Shown one piece after another: positions 54,101 through 63,215 of a stretch of 64,000 nucleotides of DNA. Every line of letters starts with the position of its first letter. The first letter of the stretch is position 1. A model generated the notes under the pieces. It worked only from the letters and a program-made list of their open reading frames with translations, searched no databases and was not told the DNA's origin. Made by a program: the position numbers and the translations under genes. The DNA comes from PALSA-911 sp963743035 (lineage in GTDB: Bacteria; Pseudomonadota; Alphaproteobacteria; Acetobacterales; Acetobacteraceae): positions 434,001 through 498,000 of the forward strand of contig CAVUOB010000018.1 in NCBI GenBank assembly GCA_963743035.1. The letters run 5' to 3'.

Positions 54101-54958
54101 TTGAGTGTCGCACGTGAAATCAGGCGCATGTCGGTTCCGCAATTCGCCGCCCGCAAGGGTGGCGAGAAGCTGGTCTGCCTGACGGCCTATACCGCCCCGA
54201 TGGCGCGGCTGCTCGACCAGCAGGTCGACATGCTGCTGGTCGGCGACAGTCTCGGCATGGTGATCTACGGCTTCGACAGCACGCTGCCGGTGACGCTGGA
54301 CATGATGATCGCCCATGGCAGCGCCGTGGTGCGGCACACGAAGCAGGCCTTGATCGTCGTCGATCTGCCGTTCGGCAGCTATCAGGCCTCGCCCGCCGCG
54401 GCGTTCGAGGCGGCGGCACGGGTCATGGCCGAAACCGGCTGCGCCGCCGTCAAGCTCGAGGGCGGTGTCGAGATGGCGGAAACCGTCGCCTTCCTCAGCC
54501 AGCGTGGCATCCCGGTCATGGGGCATGTCGGGCTGACGCCGCAGGCGGTGAATGCGCTCGGCGGCTATCGTTCTCGCGGCCGCAGCGATGCCGAGAGTGC
54601 CAAGATCCGCGACGACGCAAAGGCCGTCACCGAAGCCGGCGCCTTCTCGGTGGTGATCGAGGCCGTGCTGGAGCCGTTGGCGCGCGATCTGACCGCGGAA
54701 CTGCCGGTGCCGGTGATCGGCATCGGCGGCTCGCCCGCCTGCGACGGACAGATCCTGGTGACGGATGATCTGCTTGGCCTGTTCGGCAAATTCACCCCGC
54801 GCTTCGTCAAGCGCTATGCCGAGCTCGGCGACGCGGTGACCGCCGCGGCCGCTTCCTATGCGGCGGAGGTTCGCGCCCAGAGCTTTCCGGGCCCGGAGAA
54901 TTTCTTCGCGGCACCGAAGGCAGCGGCGCGGGATGCCGCGACGCAGCGAAGTGCGTAG
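54101..54958 (+). CDS. panB: 3-methyl-2-oxobutanoate hydroxymethyltransferase
   Basis: First committed step of pantothenate synthesis, adding a hydroxymethyl group from methylene-THF to ketoisovalerate. 285 aa. Metal and substrate motifs: VCLTAYTAPMARLLD, LLVGDSLGMVIYG, DLPFGSYQ, AVKLEGG, GIPVMGHVGLTPQ, and IGIGGSPACDGQILV with the catalytic Glu earlier (VVIEAV). Uses a TTG start (54101) after GGGGGAAG; an ATG at 54128 is an alternative but would cut the conserved N-terminus. panC is not adjacent. Confidence 0.94.
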   Translation: MSVAREIRRMSVPQFAARKGGEKLVCLTAYTAPMARLLDQQVDMLLVGDSLGMVIYGFDSTLPVTLDMMIAHGSAVVRHTKQALIVVDLPFGSYQASPAAAFEAAARVMAETGCAAVKLEGGVEMAETVAFLSQRGIPVMGHVGLTPQAVNALGGYRSRGRSDAESAKIRDDAKAVTEAGAFSVVIEAVLEPLARDLTAELPVPVIGIGGSPACDGQILVTDDLLGLFGKFTPRFVKRYAELGDAVTAAAASYAAEVRAQSFPGPENFFAAPKAAARDAATQRSA

Positions 54959-55216
54959 GGACTGTCCTATCGCGCGTGTTGCGCCTGTCTGATTCGTGAT
55001 TGTGCTTGCGTCCGCCCGTCCGGCGAACGTCGACCCCATTTGGCCCGAGCCGGCCAAGCGGCCGGGCGCTGCGCGCGGGTTGACCCCGGCCGGGCGGACG
55101 AAGCGAGGGCTGGGATCAGACAAGCCGGGGAGCTGCCCATCTCCGGGTTGCTTCGATCCCAGCGAGCTTGCCGGAGCGGGCGGCAAGTCAAGGCGCGTGT
55201 CGGCAGCGATTAGGCC

Positions 55217-55567
55217 CTAGAAACGTTCTTCCCCGACATGGCGGTGAGGGTCGGGGAAATCCCGATAAAGCGCGAACACGGCGTTGCGGACCAGGGAATT
55301 CGCACCGAAATGAAACTCTTCCACCGGCTCCCGCCGGGCGGAGGCGCGCTGGAAGGCGTCTTCGAGCTGGGCGAGGTTCTTCACCTCGATCAGGATATGG
55401 AACTCGCCCATGCCCGGCGGCGACAGGCCGAGCTTGCGCCGGGTCAGGCGCCAGGCCTCGATCAGTCCCTCGGCCCGGAGATGGCCCAGATAGGCATTGA
55501 GCTTGCGGCTGAACTCCAGATCGCTGGCCCCCGGCTGCAGGTCGCACCAGACATGGTAGATGTCCAC
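55217..55567 (-). CDS. DUF6614-like small protein
   Basis: 116 aa from GTG 55567, chosen because VDIYHVWCDLQPG opens the conserved part and GAGG precedes it. Compact soluble protein: SRKLNAYLGHLRAEGLIEAWRLTRRKLGL, GEFHILIEVKNLAQLEDAF and EEFHFGANSLVRNAVFALYRDFPDP. The layout resembles small ferredoxin-like alpha+beta barrel proteins of the DUF6614 group, of unknown function. It is the last gene of the amidase/asparaginase operon, 8 bp after the asparaginase stop. Confidence 0.75.
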   Translation of the reverse strand: MDIYHVWCDLQPGASDLEFSRKLNAYLGHLRAEGLIEAWRLTRRKLGLSPPGMGEFHILIEVKNLAQLEDAFQRASARREPVEEFHFGANSLVRNAVFALYRDFPDPHRHVGEERF

Positions 55568-55575
55568 CGGCCGCC

Positions 55576-56574
55576 TCAGTAGGTGCGGAACATGCGTTGG
55601 ATCTCGGCGCGGTCCGTGGTGCGGGTCAGGGCCAGCGCCAGCAGCAGCCGGGCCTTCTGCGGCAGCAGGTTGTCGGCGACCACGAAACCCCATTCGCGCA
55701 GCCGGGTGCTGGCGAATACCCGGCCGCTGCCGGCGCGCGTGCTCTGCACGACGACGATGCCCTCCGCCACCGCCTCGCGCAGCGCATCGGTTTCCGCCGG
55801 CGTGCCGAGGCCGGGGGCGAAGCCGGCGGTGACGATGCCGCGCGCGCCGGCGGCCATGAAGGCGCGGATGGCGGTGCCGTCGGCATCGGTGTGCGACAGG
55901 GCGATGTCGACGCGGGGCAGGGCGGCCAGGCCGTCGATGTCGAACTCGGTGTCCGGGGCATGGCGGCGCAGCGGCCGGCGGTAGAACGCCACCGCGTCGC
56001 TGTCGACATGGCCGAGCGCGCCGAAATCCGCGGCGCGGAAAGTCTGCAGCCGGGAAGTGGAGGTTTTCGTGACGTCCCGCGCGCCATGGATCTCGTCGTT
56101 CAGCACCACCAGCACGCCCATGCCGCGCGAGGCCGGATCGGCGGCGACCCGGATGGCATCGACCAGATTGAGGCCGGCATCGCTGGACAGCGCACTCGAT
56201 GGCCGCTGCGCGCCGACGATCACCACGGGAATGGCGATGCGCAGCGTCAGGTTGAGGAAATACGCCGTCTCCTCCAGCGTCGCGGTGCCGTGGCCGATGA
56301 CGATGCCGGCGAGATCCGGCTGTTCCCGCACCAGGCGGTGGCAGATCTCGCGCAGGACCTTCCAGTCGGCATAGCCGATGCGCGGGCTGACGACATTGCT
56401 GTAGGGCACGGCGAACACATCGGCGGCCTCGGCGGTTTCGGGAAACCGCGCGAGCAACTCCGCCGCCTGCATCACCTGGCCGGTGGCGCTGTAGTCCTGG
56501 GTGTCCAGCGGCCCGGCACCGACGGATGCGATGGTGCCGCCGGTGCCGATGAAGGCGATCTTCGCACGGCTCAT
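55576..56574 (-). CDS. L-asparaginase (AnsA/AnsB type)
   Basis: Hydrolyses asparagine to aspartate and ammonia. 332 aa. First active-site loop FIGTGGTIAS (Thr near residue 14), second motif GIVIGHGTATLEETA (94-103), and dimer region GFAPGLGTPAE. No signal peptide, so cytoplasmic. Start 56574 overlaps the amidase stop by 4 bases (ATGA), so coupled. With the amidase it points to use of amides as a nitrogen source. Confidence 0.9.
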   Translation of the reverse strand: MSRAKIAFIGTGGTIASVGAGPLDTQDYSATGQVMQAAELLARFPETAEAADVFAVPYSNVVSPRIGYADWKVLREICHRLVREQPDLAGIVIGHGTATLEETAYFLNLTLRIAIPVVIVGAQRPSSALSSDAGLNLVDAIRVAADPASRGMGVLVVLNDEIHGARDVTKTSTSRLQTFRAADFGALGHVDSDAVAFYRRPLRRHAPDTEFDIDGLAALPRVDIALSHTDADGTAIRAFMAAGARGIVTAGFAPGLGTPAETDALREAVAEGIVVVQSTRAGSGRVFASTRLREWGFVVADNLLPQKARLLLALALTRTTDRAEIQRMFRTY

Positions 56575-58019
56575 TGCGCCAGCGCCGTTTGCGTCAGTAC
56601 CGGCGGCCGGCGGGTGTGGAAGTCGGTGTCGCGCTGATAGGCGTCGGCGACCTTGAGGATGCGGCCCTCCGCGAACGGCCGGCCGGCGAGCTGCAGGCCG
56701 ATGGGCAGTCCGTTCGGATCGAACCCGCAGGGCACGCTGACCGCGGGCAGGCCGAGATAGTTGAACGGGCGACAATTGATCGATACCGCCAGAAACTTCT
56801 TTTCCGTGCCGGGCGGGCCGTGGTCGATATCGGTTTCCGCCAGCGTGGGCAGCAAGGTGCGGATCGTCGGCGTGGCGATGACGTCCACCCGGGAAAACAC
56901 GTCGTCGCAGAACGCCTTCAGGATCGGCCCGCGGCGGGACAGCGTTTCCACGTAATAGGTCGCGGGGATGGCGAAGCCCGGATACATGCGCCCGGCCAGG
57001 AACGGGGCGTAGTCGCCGGGGTGCTCGCGCATCCATTCCGAATGGATCGTGGCCCCCTCCACGCGCGAGACGATGCCGCCATAGGTGCCGATCGCATCCA
57101 TCAACGGCAGCGCGATGCGGCTGACGATGGCGCCGCGCGCGGCCAGCACGGCGCAGGCCGCCTCGATGGCGGCGACGATCGGCGGGGCCGCGTCGTCGAG
57201 GAACCAGGTGGTGGCGATGCCGATGCGCAGGCCACGGATGTCGCCGTCCAGCATCGCCTCGTAATCCGCCACCGGCTCGCGCGAGCTGGTCGCGTCGTTC
57301 GGGTCGTGCCCGGCGATCACGCCGAGCAGCCGGGCGCAGTCGCGCGCGGTGCGCGCCAGCGGGCCGACATTGTCATGCGAGAAGGAAAGCGGCATGGCGC
57401 CGTAGCGGCTGACGCGGGTCTGCGTCGGCTTGATCCCGGTCACCCCGCAGCAGGCGGCCGGCAGGCGGATCGAGCCGCCGGTGTCCGAACCGAGCGCGCC
57501 ATAGGTCATGCGCGAGGCCACCGCGGCGCCAGAGCCGGAGGAGGAACCGCCGGGGATGTAGGGCAGGTTCCAGGGATTGTGGCAGTCGCCGAAATGGACG
57601 TTGTGGCCGGTGGGGGCCTGGGCGAATTCCGCCAGGTTCAGGCCGCCGAACGCATAGGCGCCGGCCGCGTGCAGGCGGGCGATCGCGGTGGAGGTATAGG
57701 TGGGTACGAAATCGCGCCGGATCTTCGAGCCGCAGGTGCAGGGCCGACCGGCCTGGTAGTACATGTCCTTGTGCGCCATCGGCACGCCGTGCAGCACGCC
57801 GAGCGGGGTTTTCGCCCGCACCGCCGCATCCGCCGCCGCGGCGTCGCGTTCGGCCTGCTCGCGATCCAGCCAGATGGTGGCGTTCACCGCGGGGTCGGCG
57901 CGCTCGATATTCTTCCAGCAGGCATCGAGCAGTTCGCGCGACGTCGCCTGGCCGGAAGCGACGGCCTCGGCCGCCGCGACCAGGGACAGTTCCGCCAGAT
58001 CGGTCATGGTATCGGTCAT
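56571..58019 (-). CDS. Amidase signature family protein (AtzE/GatA-like)
   Basis: Hydrolyses a small amide. 482 aa. Ser-Ser-Lys triad: Lys84 in VPMAHKDMYY, cis-Ser in PGGSSSGSGAA (about 159) and nucleophile Ser183 in GSDTGGSIRLPAA. LHGVPMAHKDMYYQAGRPCTCG is close to the AtzE/GatA type. Four-base overlaps tie it to both neighbours: a GatC-like small protein upstream and an asparaginase downstream. That pairing mirrors AtzE-AtzG (1-carboxybiuret hydrolase) and GatA-GatC complexes. Substrate unknown. Confidence 0.9.
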   Translation of the reverse strand: MTDTMTDLAELSLVAAAEAVASGQATSRELLDACWKNIERADPAVNATIWLDREQAERDAAAADAAVRAKTPLGVLHGVPMAHKDMYYQAGRPCTCGSKIRRDFVPTYTSTAIARLHAAGAYAFGGLNLAEFAQAPTGHNVHFGDCHNPWNLPYIPGGSSSGSGAAVASRMTYGALGSDTGGSIRLPAACCGVTGIKPTQTRVSRYGAMPLSFSHDNVGPLARTARDCARLLGVIAGHDPNDATSSREPVADYEAMLDGDIRGLRIGIATTWFLDDAAPPIVAAIEAACAVLAARGAIVSRIALPLMDAIGTYGGIVSRVEGATIHSEWMREHPGDYAPFLAGRMYPGFAIPATYYVETLSRRGPILKAFCDDVFSRVDVIATPTIRTLLPTLAETDIDHGPPGTEKKFLAVSINCRPFNYLGLPAVSVPCGFDPNGLPIGLQLAGRPFAEGRILKVADAYQRDTDFHTRRPPVLTQTALAQ

Positions 58020-58219
58020 GGCGTGGGCTCCTTGGTCTGCTGCAGCGCCAGTTCGAAGCTGGCCGGCTCCTCCTCGAACCGCATCGTGCCGCGCAGCTTC
58101 TCGAAGGCCCGGATGGTGCTGACGAGATCGGCGGCCATGCGCCTGCCGGCCTCGTTGGGCGCCTGCACCCCGTGCCAGGCGGCGATCATCGCCTCGGTGC
58201 GTGCCAGGAAATCATCCAT
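58016..58219 (-). CDS. Small GatC/AtzG-like subunit (DUF4089-type)
   Basis: 67 aa. RMAADLVSTIRAFEKLRGTMRFEEEPASF follows the helix pattern and the (F/L)xxEPAxF end of AtzG and other amidase partner subunits. It is first in the operon and overlaps the amidase start by 4 bases, so a stable complex with it is likely. Assignment rests on pattern and context, not on a strong catalytic motif. Confidence 0.7.
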   Translation of the reverse strand: MDDFLARTEAMIAAWHGVQAPNEAGRRMAADLVSTIRAFEKLRGTMRFEEEPASFELALQQTKEPTP

Positions 58220-58368
58220 CGCCGGTCCCTTCTGTCATCTTGCAGTGCAGCATGGGCAAGATGGAAACGGCTCGCAAGCCGGCAATCGCACCGCCGCCGC
58301 GCCGGCTGGGCCTTCACGCGCTCCTGGGCCATAACTATGTTCCTGGAGACCAAACCTCGGGGGGAGCC

Positions 58369-58866
58369 GTGCCCGTCAATCAAGCCGCCTACAGAGATGC
58401 CATGTCCCGCCTGGGCGCGGCCGTGAACGTGATCACCACCGACGGTCCGGGCGGACGCGCCGGTTTCACCGCCTCCGCCGTGTGCAGCGTGACCGACTCG
58501 CCGCCGACGCTGCTGGTCTGCGCCAACCGGACCAATGATTCCTACCCGCCGCTGAAGGCGAACGGCGTGCTGTGCGTGAACACGCTGACGCCGGCGCAGA
58601 AGGGCCTGTCGCCGGTATTCGCCGGCATGACCGAGCATACGATGGAGGCCCGGTTCGAGGGCCACACCTGGCACACGCTGCAGACCGGCTCGCCGGTGCT
58701 GGACGAGGCGGTGGTTGCGTTTGATTGCACCATCACCGACCAGGCGGAGGTCGGCACGCACACGGTGTTCTTCTGCACGGTGGAGGCGATCCGCACCGGC
58801 GACGCGCATGAGGGGCTGATCTATTACGGCCGTGGCTATCACCACGTGGCCGCCGAGAAAAAATAA
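58369..58866 (+). CDS. Flavin reductase family protein (RutF/HpaC-like)
   Basis: NAD(P)H:FMN reductase domain, 165 aa from GTG 58369, close behind GGGGGGAG; the first residues, then MSRLGAAVNVITTDGPGGRAGFTASAV, are the family start. LKANGVLCVNTLT and the His of YGRGYHHVA near the end are the flavin site. An ATG at 58402 or a longer N-terminus are alternatives. It would supply reduced flavin to a monooxygenase, but none is adjacent. Divergent from the amidase operon. Confidence 0.85.
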   Translation: MPVNQAAYRDAMSRLGAAVNVITTDGPGGRAGFTASAVCSVTDSPPTLLVCANRTNDSYPPLKANGVLCVNTLTPAQKGLSPVFAGMTEHTMEARFEGHTWHTLQTGSPVLDEAVVAFDCTITDQAEVGTHTVFFCTVEAIRTGDAHEGLIYYGRGYHHVAAEKK

Positions 58867-58897
58867 CGCCAAACGAAATAATCCGCGGGGAAAATCC

Positions 58898-58925
58898 GGG
58901 CCCGGGGGCTGCTTCCCCCGGGCCC
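58898..58925. terminator. Hairpin between convergent genes
   Basis: GGGCCCGGGGG (58898-58908) pairs perfectly with CCCCCGGGCCC (58915-58925), 6-base loop, between the flavin reductase stop and the convergent Usp stop. No clear U-tract. Confidence 0.6.
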
Positions 58926-58953
58926 TGCGGCTCCTGGTTTCAGGCGGCCGGCA

Positions 58954-59820
58954 TCAGCGGCACATCATGACCGGGATGGTGGCGTGTTCCAGCACGTGGC
59001 GGGTCACGCCGCCGAGGATCAGCTGGCGCAGGCGGGAGTGCGAATAGGCGCCCATCGCCAGCAGGTCGCAGCGGAAATCCCTGGCCACCGAGAGCATTCC
59101 GGCACCGACGGAGTTGCCGACGCCCTGGAACGTCACCGGCTCCGCCCGCACGCCGTGCAGCAGCAGATAGGCGGCCAGATCCTGCGCGCCGGGGCCGCGG
59201 CGCTGGTATCCCTCGGCGAACAGGATGCGCACGGCTTCGGCCCGCTGCAGCCAGGGCAAGGCGGCGAGCACGGCGGAAGCCGATTCGGCGGTGCCGTTCC
59301 AGCCCAGGCAGATGCGCGTGCCGAGCGTGGTCGGGGCGGCGTGCGGCGCGATCAGCACCGGGCGGCCGCTGTCGAACAGCACGGCGTGCAGTGCGTCGGA
59401 GGAAGAGACGTCCTCCCCCGCTTCCGGATGCGGCACCACGGTCAGATCCGCCAGGCGCGCCTGCTGGGCCACCAGGTCTTCCTCCCGGCCGGTGACGGAG
59501 GCGAAGCTGGCGGTGGCGGTCCCGGCGTTCGGCCGGGCCTCGGCCACCTCGACGTGCTGCGCGGCGACGAAATGCTCGAACATGTTGCGCACGGCGTTGG
59601 CGCGGTCGCCGCTTTCCTTTTCCGTGGCGCTCATCATTTCCTCGATCATCGCGCCCGACAGGCCTTCGCCGGCCAGGGGGGCGACGTCGCGGCTGTCGAC
59701 CCGGACATGCATCGCGGTGACATGCGCGTTCCAGATCCGGGCGGCCATCAGGGCGGTGGTCAGCGCCGCTTCGCCGGCGGCGGTTCCGGTCAACGGCAGC
59801 AGGATTTTGCGGATGGCCAT
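58954..59820 (-). CDS. Universal stress protein, tandem-domain type
   Basis: 288-aa cytoplasmic protein with two Usp folds: MAIRKILLPLTGTAAGEAAL starts the first (about 1-140), and ICLGWNGTAESASAVLAALP the second (about 168-288), ending LLAMGAYSHSRLRQLILGGVT with the ATP-binding G-x2-G-x9-G(S/T) type motif (GAYSHSRLRQLILGGVTRHV). The first domain lacks a clear nucleotide loop. Alone after a convergent hairpin. Confidence 0.87.
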   Translation of the reverse strand: MAIRKILLPLTGTAAGEAALTTALMAARIWNAHVTAMHVRVDSRDVAPLAGEGLSGAMIEEMMSATEKESGDRANAVRNMFEHFVAAQHVEVAEARPNAGTATASFASVTGREEDLVAQQARLADLTVVPHPEAGEDVSSSDALHAVLFDSGRPVLIAPHAAPTTLGTRICLGWNGTAESASAVLAALPWLQRAEAVRILFAEGYQRRGPGAQDLAAYLLLHGVRAEPVTFQGVGNSVGAGMLSVARDFRCDLLAMGAYSHSRLRQLILGGVTRHVLEHATIPVMMCR

Positions 59821-59897
59821 GGTCAGGCTCCTTCGTTGTCGGTCGTGTTGTTGGTCAGCCCGTTTCTAGCCCGGTGCATAAGCCGGGCGCGCGAAGC

Positions 59898-61413
59898 CTA
59901 GCACATGCCGGACAACGAAATGACAGCCCTGCGCGCCGCGGCCAGCGCGGTGTCGCGGTCGAGCGCGGGAATGGCCGTCCAGTCGCCCGCCCGGGCATTG
60001 GGCGAGCTGCGCGGCGGCCTGCAGCACCGCCGGCGTGGCGTCCGACGCGTCGTTTCCCGGCGCGGCCAGCCGCGCGGCGACGCGGGCGGCGAGCAGGTCG
60101 AGCGGTGCTTCCAGCCAGAGGCCGAGGAAGCGAACCCCGGCGGAAGCGGCGGCGTCGCGCAAGGCGGCACGGTGGCGGGGATCGATGAAGGTGGCATCGG
60201 CGATGACGGCGTGGCCGGCGCGCGCGGCGGTCCCGGCCTGGCGGGCAATCTCGGCGAAGACCTCGGCGCTGGCTGCCTCGCCATAGGCATCCGCGGGGAG
60301 CGTCGCTTCCGGGGCGACGCCGTGCAGGCGCTTGCGGATCTCGTCGCTGCGCGCGATCAGCGCGCCGGGCGCCGCGCCGAGCTCGGGGGCCAAAGCCCGG
60401 GCGAGCGTGGACTTGCCGGTGCCCTGCAGGCCGCCGACAGCGATGATCACCGGCGTGGAGGGGCGCAGATAGGCGTTGGCGGCGGCCAGATAGGCTCCGG
60501 ACAGGGCAAGATCGCCGCGCGCGGCTTCCACATGGGCGCGGATGATGGCGCGCATCGACAGGAACACCGGCAGGCCGCGCAGCAGCTCCGCGTCGCCGGT
60601 GCGCGCCACGTAGCGGTTCAGCACCCGGTTGGCGGCGGCGCGGCCGACGCGTTGATCCAGGTCCATCAACAGGAAGGCGAGGTCGTAACCGAGGTCGATG
60701 GTGGCCAGGTTCTCGTCGAATTCCAGCGCGTCGAACGGCACCGGCCGGCCCTGCCAGAGGCAGAGATTGCCCAGATGCAGGTCGCCATGCGCGCGCCGGA
60801 CATGGCCGTCCGCGCCGCGCCGGTCGAACCAGGGCGCGAGGGCGTCGATCGCCGGTGCCATGGCGGCCTGCCAGGCGGCAAGCGCGGTCGGGTCCATCCC
60901 CGCACCCCGCGCGGCGCGCAGGTTGCCGGCGAGCACCTGGCGCATCGCCGCGGCGGGCGCGCCGGCCCGGATCGGGGGCAGGCCCTGGTGATAGGCGGCG
61001 ACCGTGTCGGCCATGCCGTCCAGCAGCGCCGGATCGAGCGCGCCGCGGGCGACGATCCGGTCGAGGAAATCCTCCGCGGGCACCCGCGCCATGCGCAGCA
61101 CCCAGTCCACCGCGCCGGCAGCCTCAAGTGTCGTGCCAAGGCGCAGCGTGCCGTCCTTCCCGCGGACGACCGGCACGACATCGCGATACAGGCCGGCGGC
61201 GGCCGGGGCGTTGAGTTCCAGCTCGCGCAGGCAGAAGCGGCGACGCGCCTCGATGGTCGAGAAATCGAGGAAGGACAGCGTCACCGCCTTCTTCATCTTC
61301 CAGGCCGTGTCGGGCCCCAGGAAAACCAGCGAGATATGGGTTTCCACCGGCGCCGAACCGGCCAGGCCGGCGAGGAAGGACGCGACCTCCTGCTGGGCGC
61401 CGGGGATGGCCAT
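59898..61413 (-). CDS. Bifunctional APH-like phosphotransferase / AAA P-loop kinase protein, frame broken near the C-terminus
   Basis: 504 aa when corrected. Residues about 1-330 carry an aminoglycoside-phosphotransferase-like fold with HGDLHLGNL (catalytic loop) and a DALEF metal/Asp segment; about 333-504 is a P-loop kinase: VGGLQGTGKSTLARAL and VIADATFIDPRHRAAL. The frame is lost at GGG 60000-60002: one extra base leads to unrelated residues and a stop at 59866, while the next frame continues NARAGDWTAIPALDRDTALA to a stop at 59898. Six bp after pdxH and same strand, so one operon. Family is uncharacterised. Confidence 0.8.
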
Positions 61414-61419
61414 CTTCGG

Positions 61420-62049
61420 CTAGGGATACAGCCGCACGATGCTCCAACCGGCGCTATCGGGCGTGCCCTGGGGCGTGCCCCGGGGCGTGTATGTCACCCG
61501 GTCATGCAGGCGGAAGGGGCGTTCCTGCCAGAACTCGAAATGCTCGGGCAGGCAGCGATATCCGCCCCAGTGCGGCGGGCGGGGGATCGCCTCGCCGGGG
61601 AATTTGGCGTCGAATTCGGCCACCCTGGCCTCCAGGACGTTGCGGGCGGCGAGCGGGCGGGACTGCTCGGACGCCCAGGCGCCGAGCCGGGAAACCCGGG
61701 CGCGGGTGGCGTAATAGGCGTCGGCCTCCGCATCGGTGACCCGCTCGACCGGGCCCTCGATGCGGACCTGCCGCTGCAGCGACTTCCAGTGGAACAGCAG
61801 CGCCACCCGCGGATTGGCGGTGAGCTCGTCGGCCTTGCGGCTTTCGATGTTGGTGAAGAAGACGAAGCCCCGGCTGTCGCGGCCCTTCAGCAACAGGATG
61901 CGCGCCGCCGGCCGGCCGGCTGGTGTGGCGGTGGCGACCGTCATGGCGTTGGGGTCGCTGGCTTCGCTGGCGGTTGCTTCCGCGAACCAGGCATCGAACA
62001 GCGCACAGGGATCGCCCGGGGGGGTATCCAGGTTGATTTTTTCAGGCAT
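61420..62049 (-). CDS. pdxH: Pyridoxamine 5'-phosphate oxidase
   Basis: FMN oxidase giving pyridoxal 5'-phosphate. 209 aa from ATG 62049. FMN site ARILLLKGRDSRGFVFFTN, ALLFHWKSLQRQVRIEGPVERV, and the C-terminal ERPFRLHDRVTY with substrate-binding Arg/His. AGGATC lies upstream of the start. A longer in-frame extension to 62298 is not needed. The 297-bp gap to the divergent fabI contains nothing else I recognise. Confidence 0.94.
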   Translation of the reverse strand: MPEKINLDTPPGDPCALFDAWFAEATASEASDPNAMTVATATPAGRPAARILLLKGRDSRGFVFFTNIESRKADELTANPRVALLFHWKSLQRQVRIEGPVERVTDAEADAYYATRARVSRLGAWASEQSRPLAARNVLEARVAEFDAKFPGEAIPRPPHWGGYRCLPEHFEFWQERPFRLHDRVTYTPRGTPQGTPDSAGWSIVRLYP

Positions 62050-62346
62050 TGATCGATCCTTTACGTCGGCGCAGTGTGACTGGAACCGGCAAGCGCATAC
62101 CAGACCGGGCGCGTCGCGCCCAGGATGAGGCATCCAGGAGCCGGAGGGACGGTCGGCGAGTAGGGGCGGACAAGACGGGCAGACAGAACGGGGCACGGAA
62201 CGAGGCACGCAACACGGGCGCCGGAAGGTCCCGGCAGGAAGCGGCGGTATGGGAGCATCCCGCCTCGCCTCTTGCCCGGGCAAGCCGGGCTGTGCCACGA
62301 CGCCCCCCTAGTTTACGCAGAACCGACGCGTTTGAGGATTTCCCCA

Positions 62347-63192
62347 ATGGCCGATAGCGACACCACCATAGCCCCAGCCACTGGCAACCTGCTGCAGGGC
62401 AAGCGCGGCCTGGTGATGGGCGTGGCCAATGACCGCTCGCTGGCCTGGGGCATCGCCGCCGCCTGTGCCGCCCAGGGGGCGGAACTGGCGTTCACCTTCA
62501 TGGGCGACGCGCTGGAGCGGCGGGTGCGCCCGCTGGCGGAAAGCGTGGGCTCGGAACTGCTGCTCCCCTGCGATGTGGCCGACGATGCCAGCATCGATGC
62601 CGCCTTCGCCGGCCTTGGCGAACATTGGGACGGGCTCGATTTCCTGGTGCATGCGATCGGCTTCGCCGACAAGGCGTATCTGCGCGGCCGGTACCTGGAT
62701 ACCCCGCGCGACGTGTTCCTGCAGGCGCTGGACATCTCCGCCTATTCCTTCGCCGCGGTCTGCCAACGGGCGGTGCCGATGATGAAGCGCGGCGGGTCGT
62801 TGCTGACGCTGACCTATCTCGGTGCCGAGCGCGTGGTGCCGCACTATAACGTGATGGGCGTGGCCAAGGCGGCGCTGGAGGCCTCCGTGCGCTATCTGGC
62901 GGCCGATCTGGGCCCGGACGGGATCCGGGTGAACGCCATCAGCGCCGGGCCGATCAAGACGCTGGCGGCCAGCGGCATCGGCGATTTCCGCTACATCCTG
63001 CGCTGGAACCAGCTGAACGCGCCGATGGAGCGCAACGTGACCATCGAGGATGTCGGCGGCGCCGGGCTGTACCTGCTGTCGGACCTGGCTTCCGGCGTGA
63101 CCGGGGAGGTTCACCATGTCGATTGCGGCTACCATCTGGTGGGGATGAAGAACCCGAATGCGCCGGACATCGCCACGGCCGGCGAGGGTTAG
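62347..63192 (+). CDS. fabI: Enoyl-ACP reductase FabI (aroC-linked copy)
   Basis: NADH-dependent enoyl-ACP reductase, 281 aa from ATG 62347, with an N-terminal extension MADSDTTIAP before GKRGLVMGVANDRSLAWGIA. Catalytic Tyr/Lys in YNVMGVAKAALEAS, second Tyr in TYLGAERVV, and ISAGPIKTLAASGI. Gene order fabI-aroC is widespread in alphaproteobacteria, so this is probably the housekeeping copy. Confidence 0.95.
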   Translation: MADSDTTIAPATGNLLQGKRGLVMGVANDRSLAWGIAAACAAQGAELAFTFMGDALERRVRPLAESVGSELLLPCDVADDASIDAAFAGLGEHWDGLDFLVHAIGFADKAYLRGRYLDTPRDVFLQALDISAYSFAAVCQRAVPMMKRGGSLLTLTYLGAERVVPHYNVMGVAKAALEASVRYLAADLGPDGIRVNAISAGPIKTLAASGIGDFRYILRWNQLNAPMERNVTIEDVGGAGLYLLSDLASGVTGEVHHVDCGYHLVGMKNPNAPDIATAGEG

Positions 63193-63215
63193 CCATTCCC
63201 GCATGAGCGTGCCGC

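Noticed and set aside
59905..62052. 715-codon plus-strand open frame opposite pdxH and the APH-kinase gene
   Set aside because: Same kind of GC shadow; no motif, and both minus-strand genes are clear.
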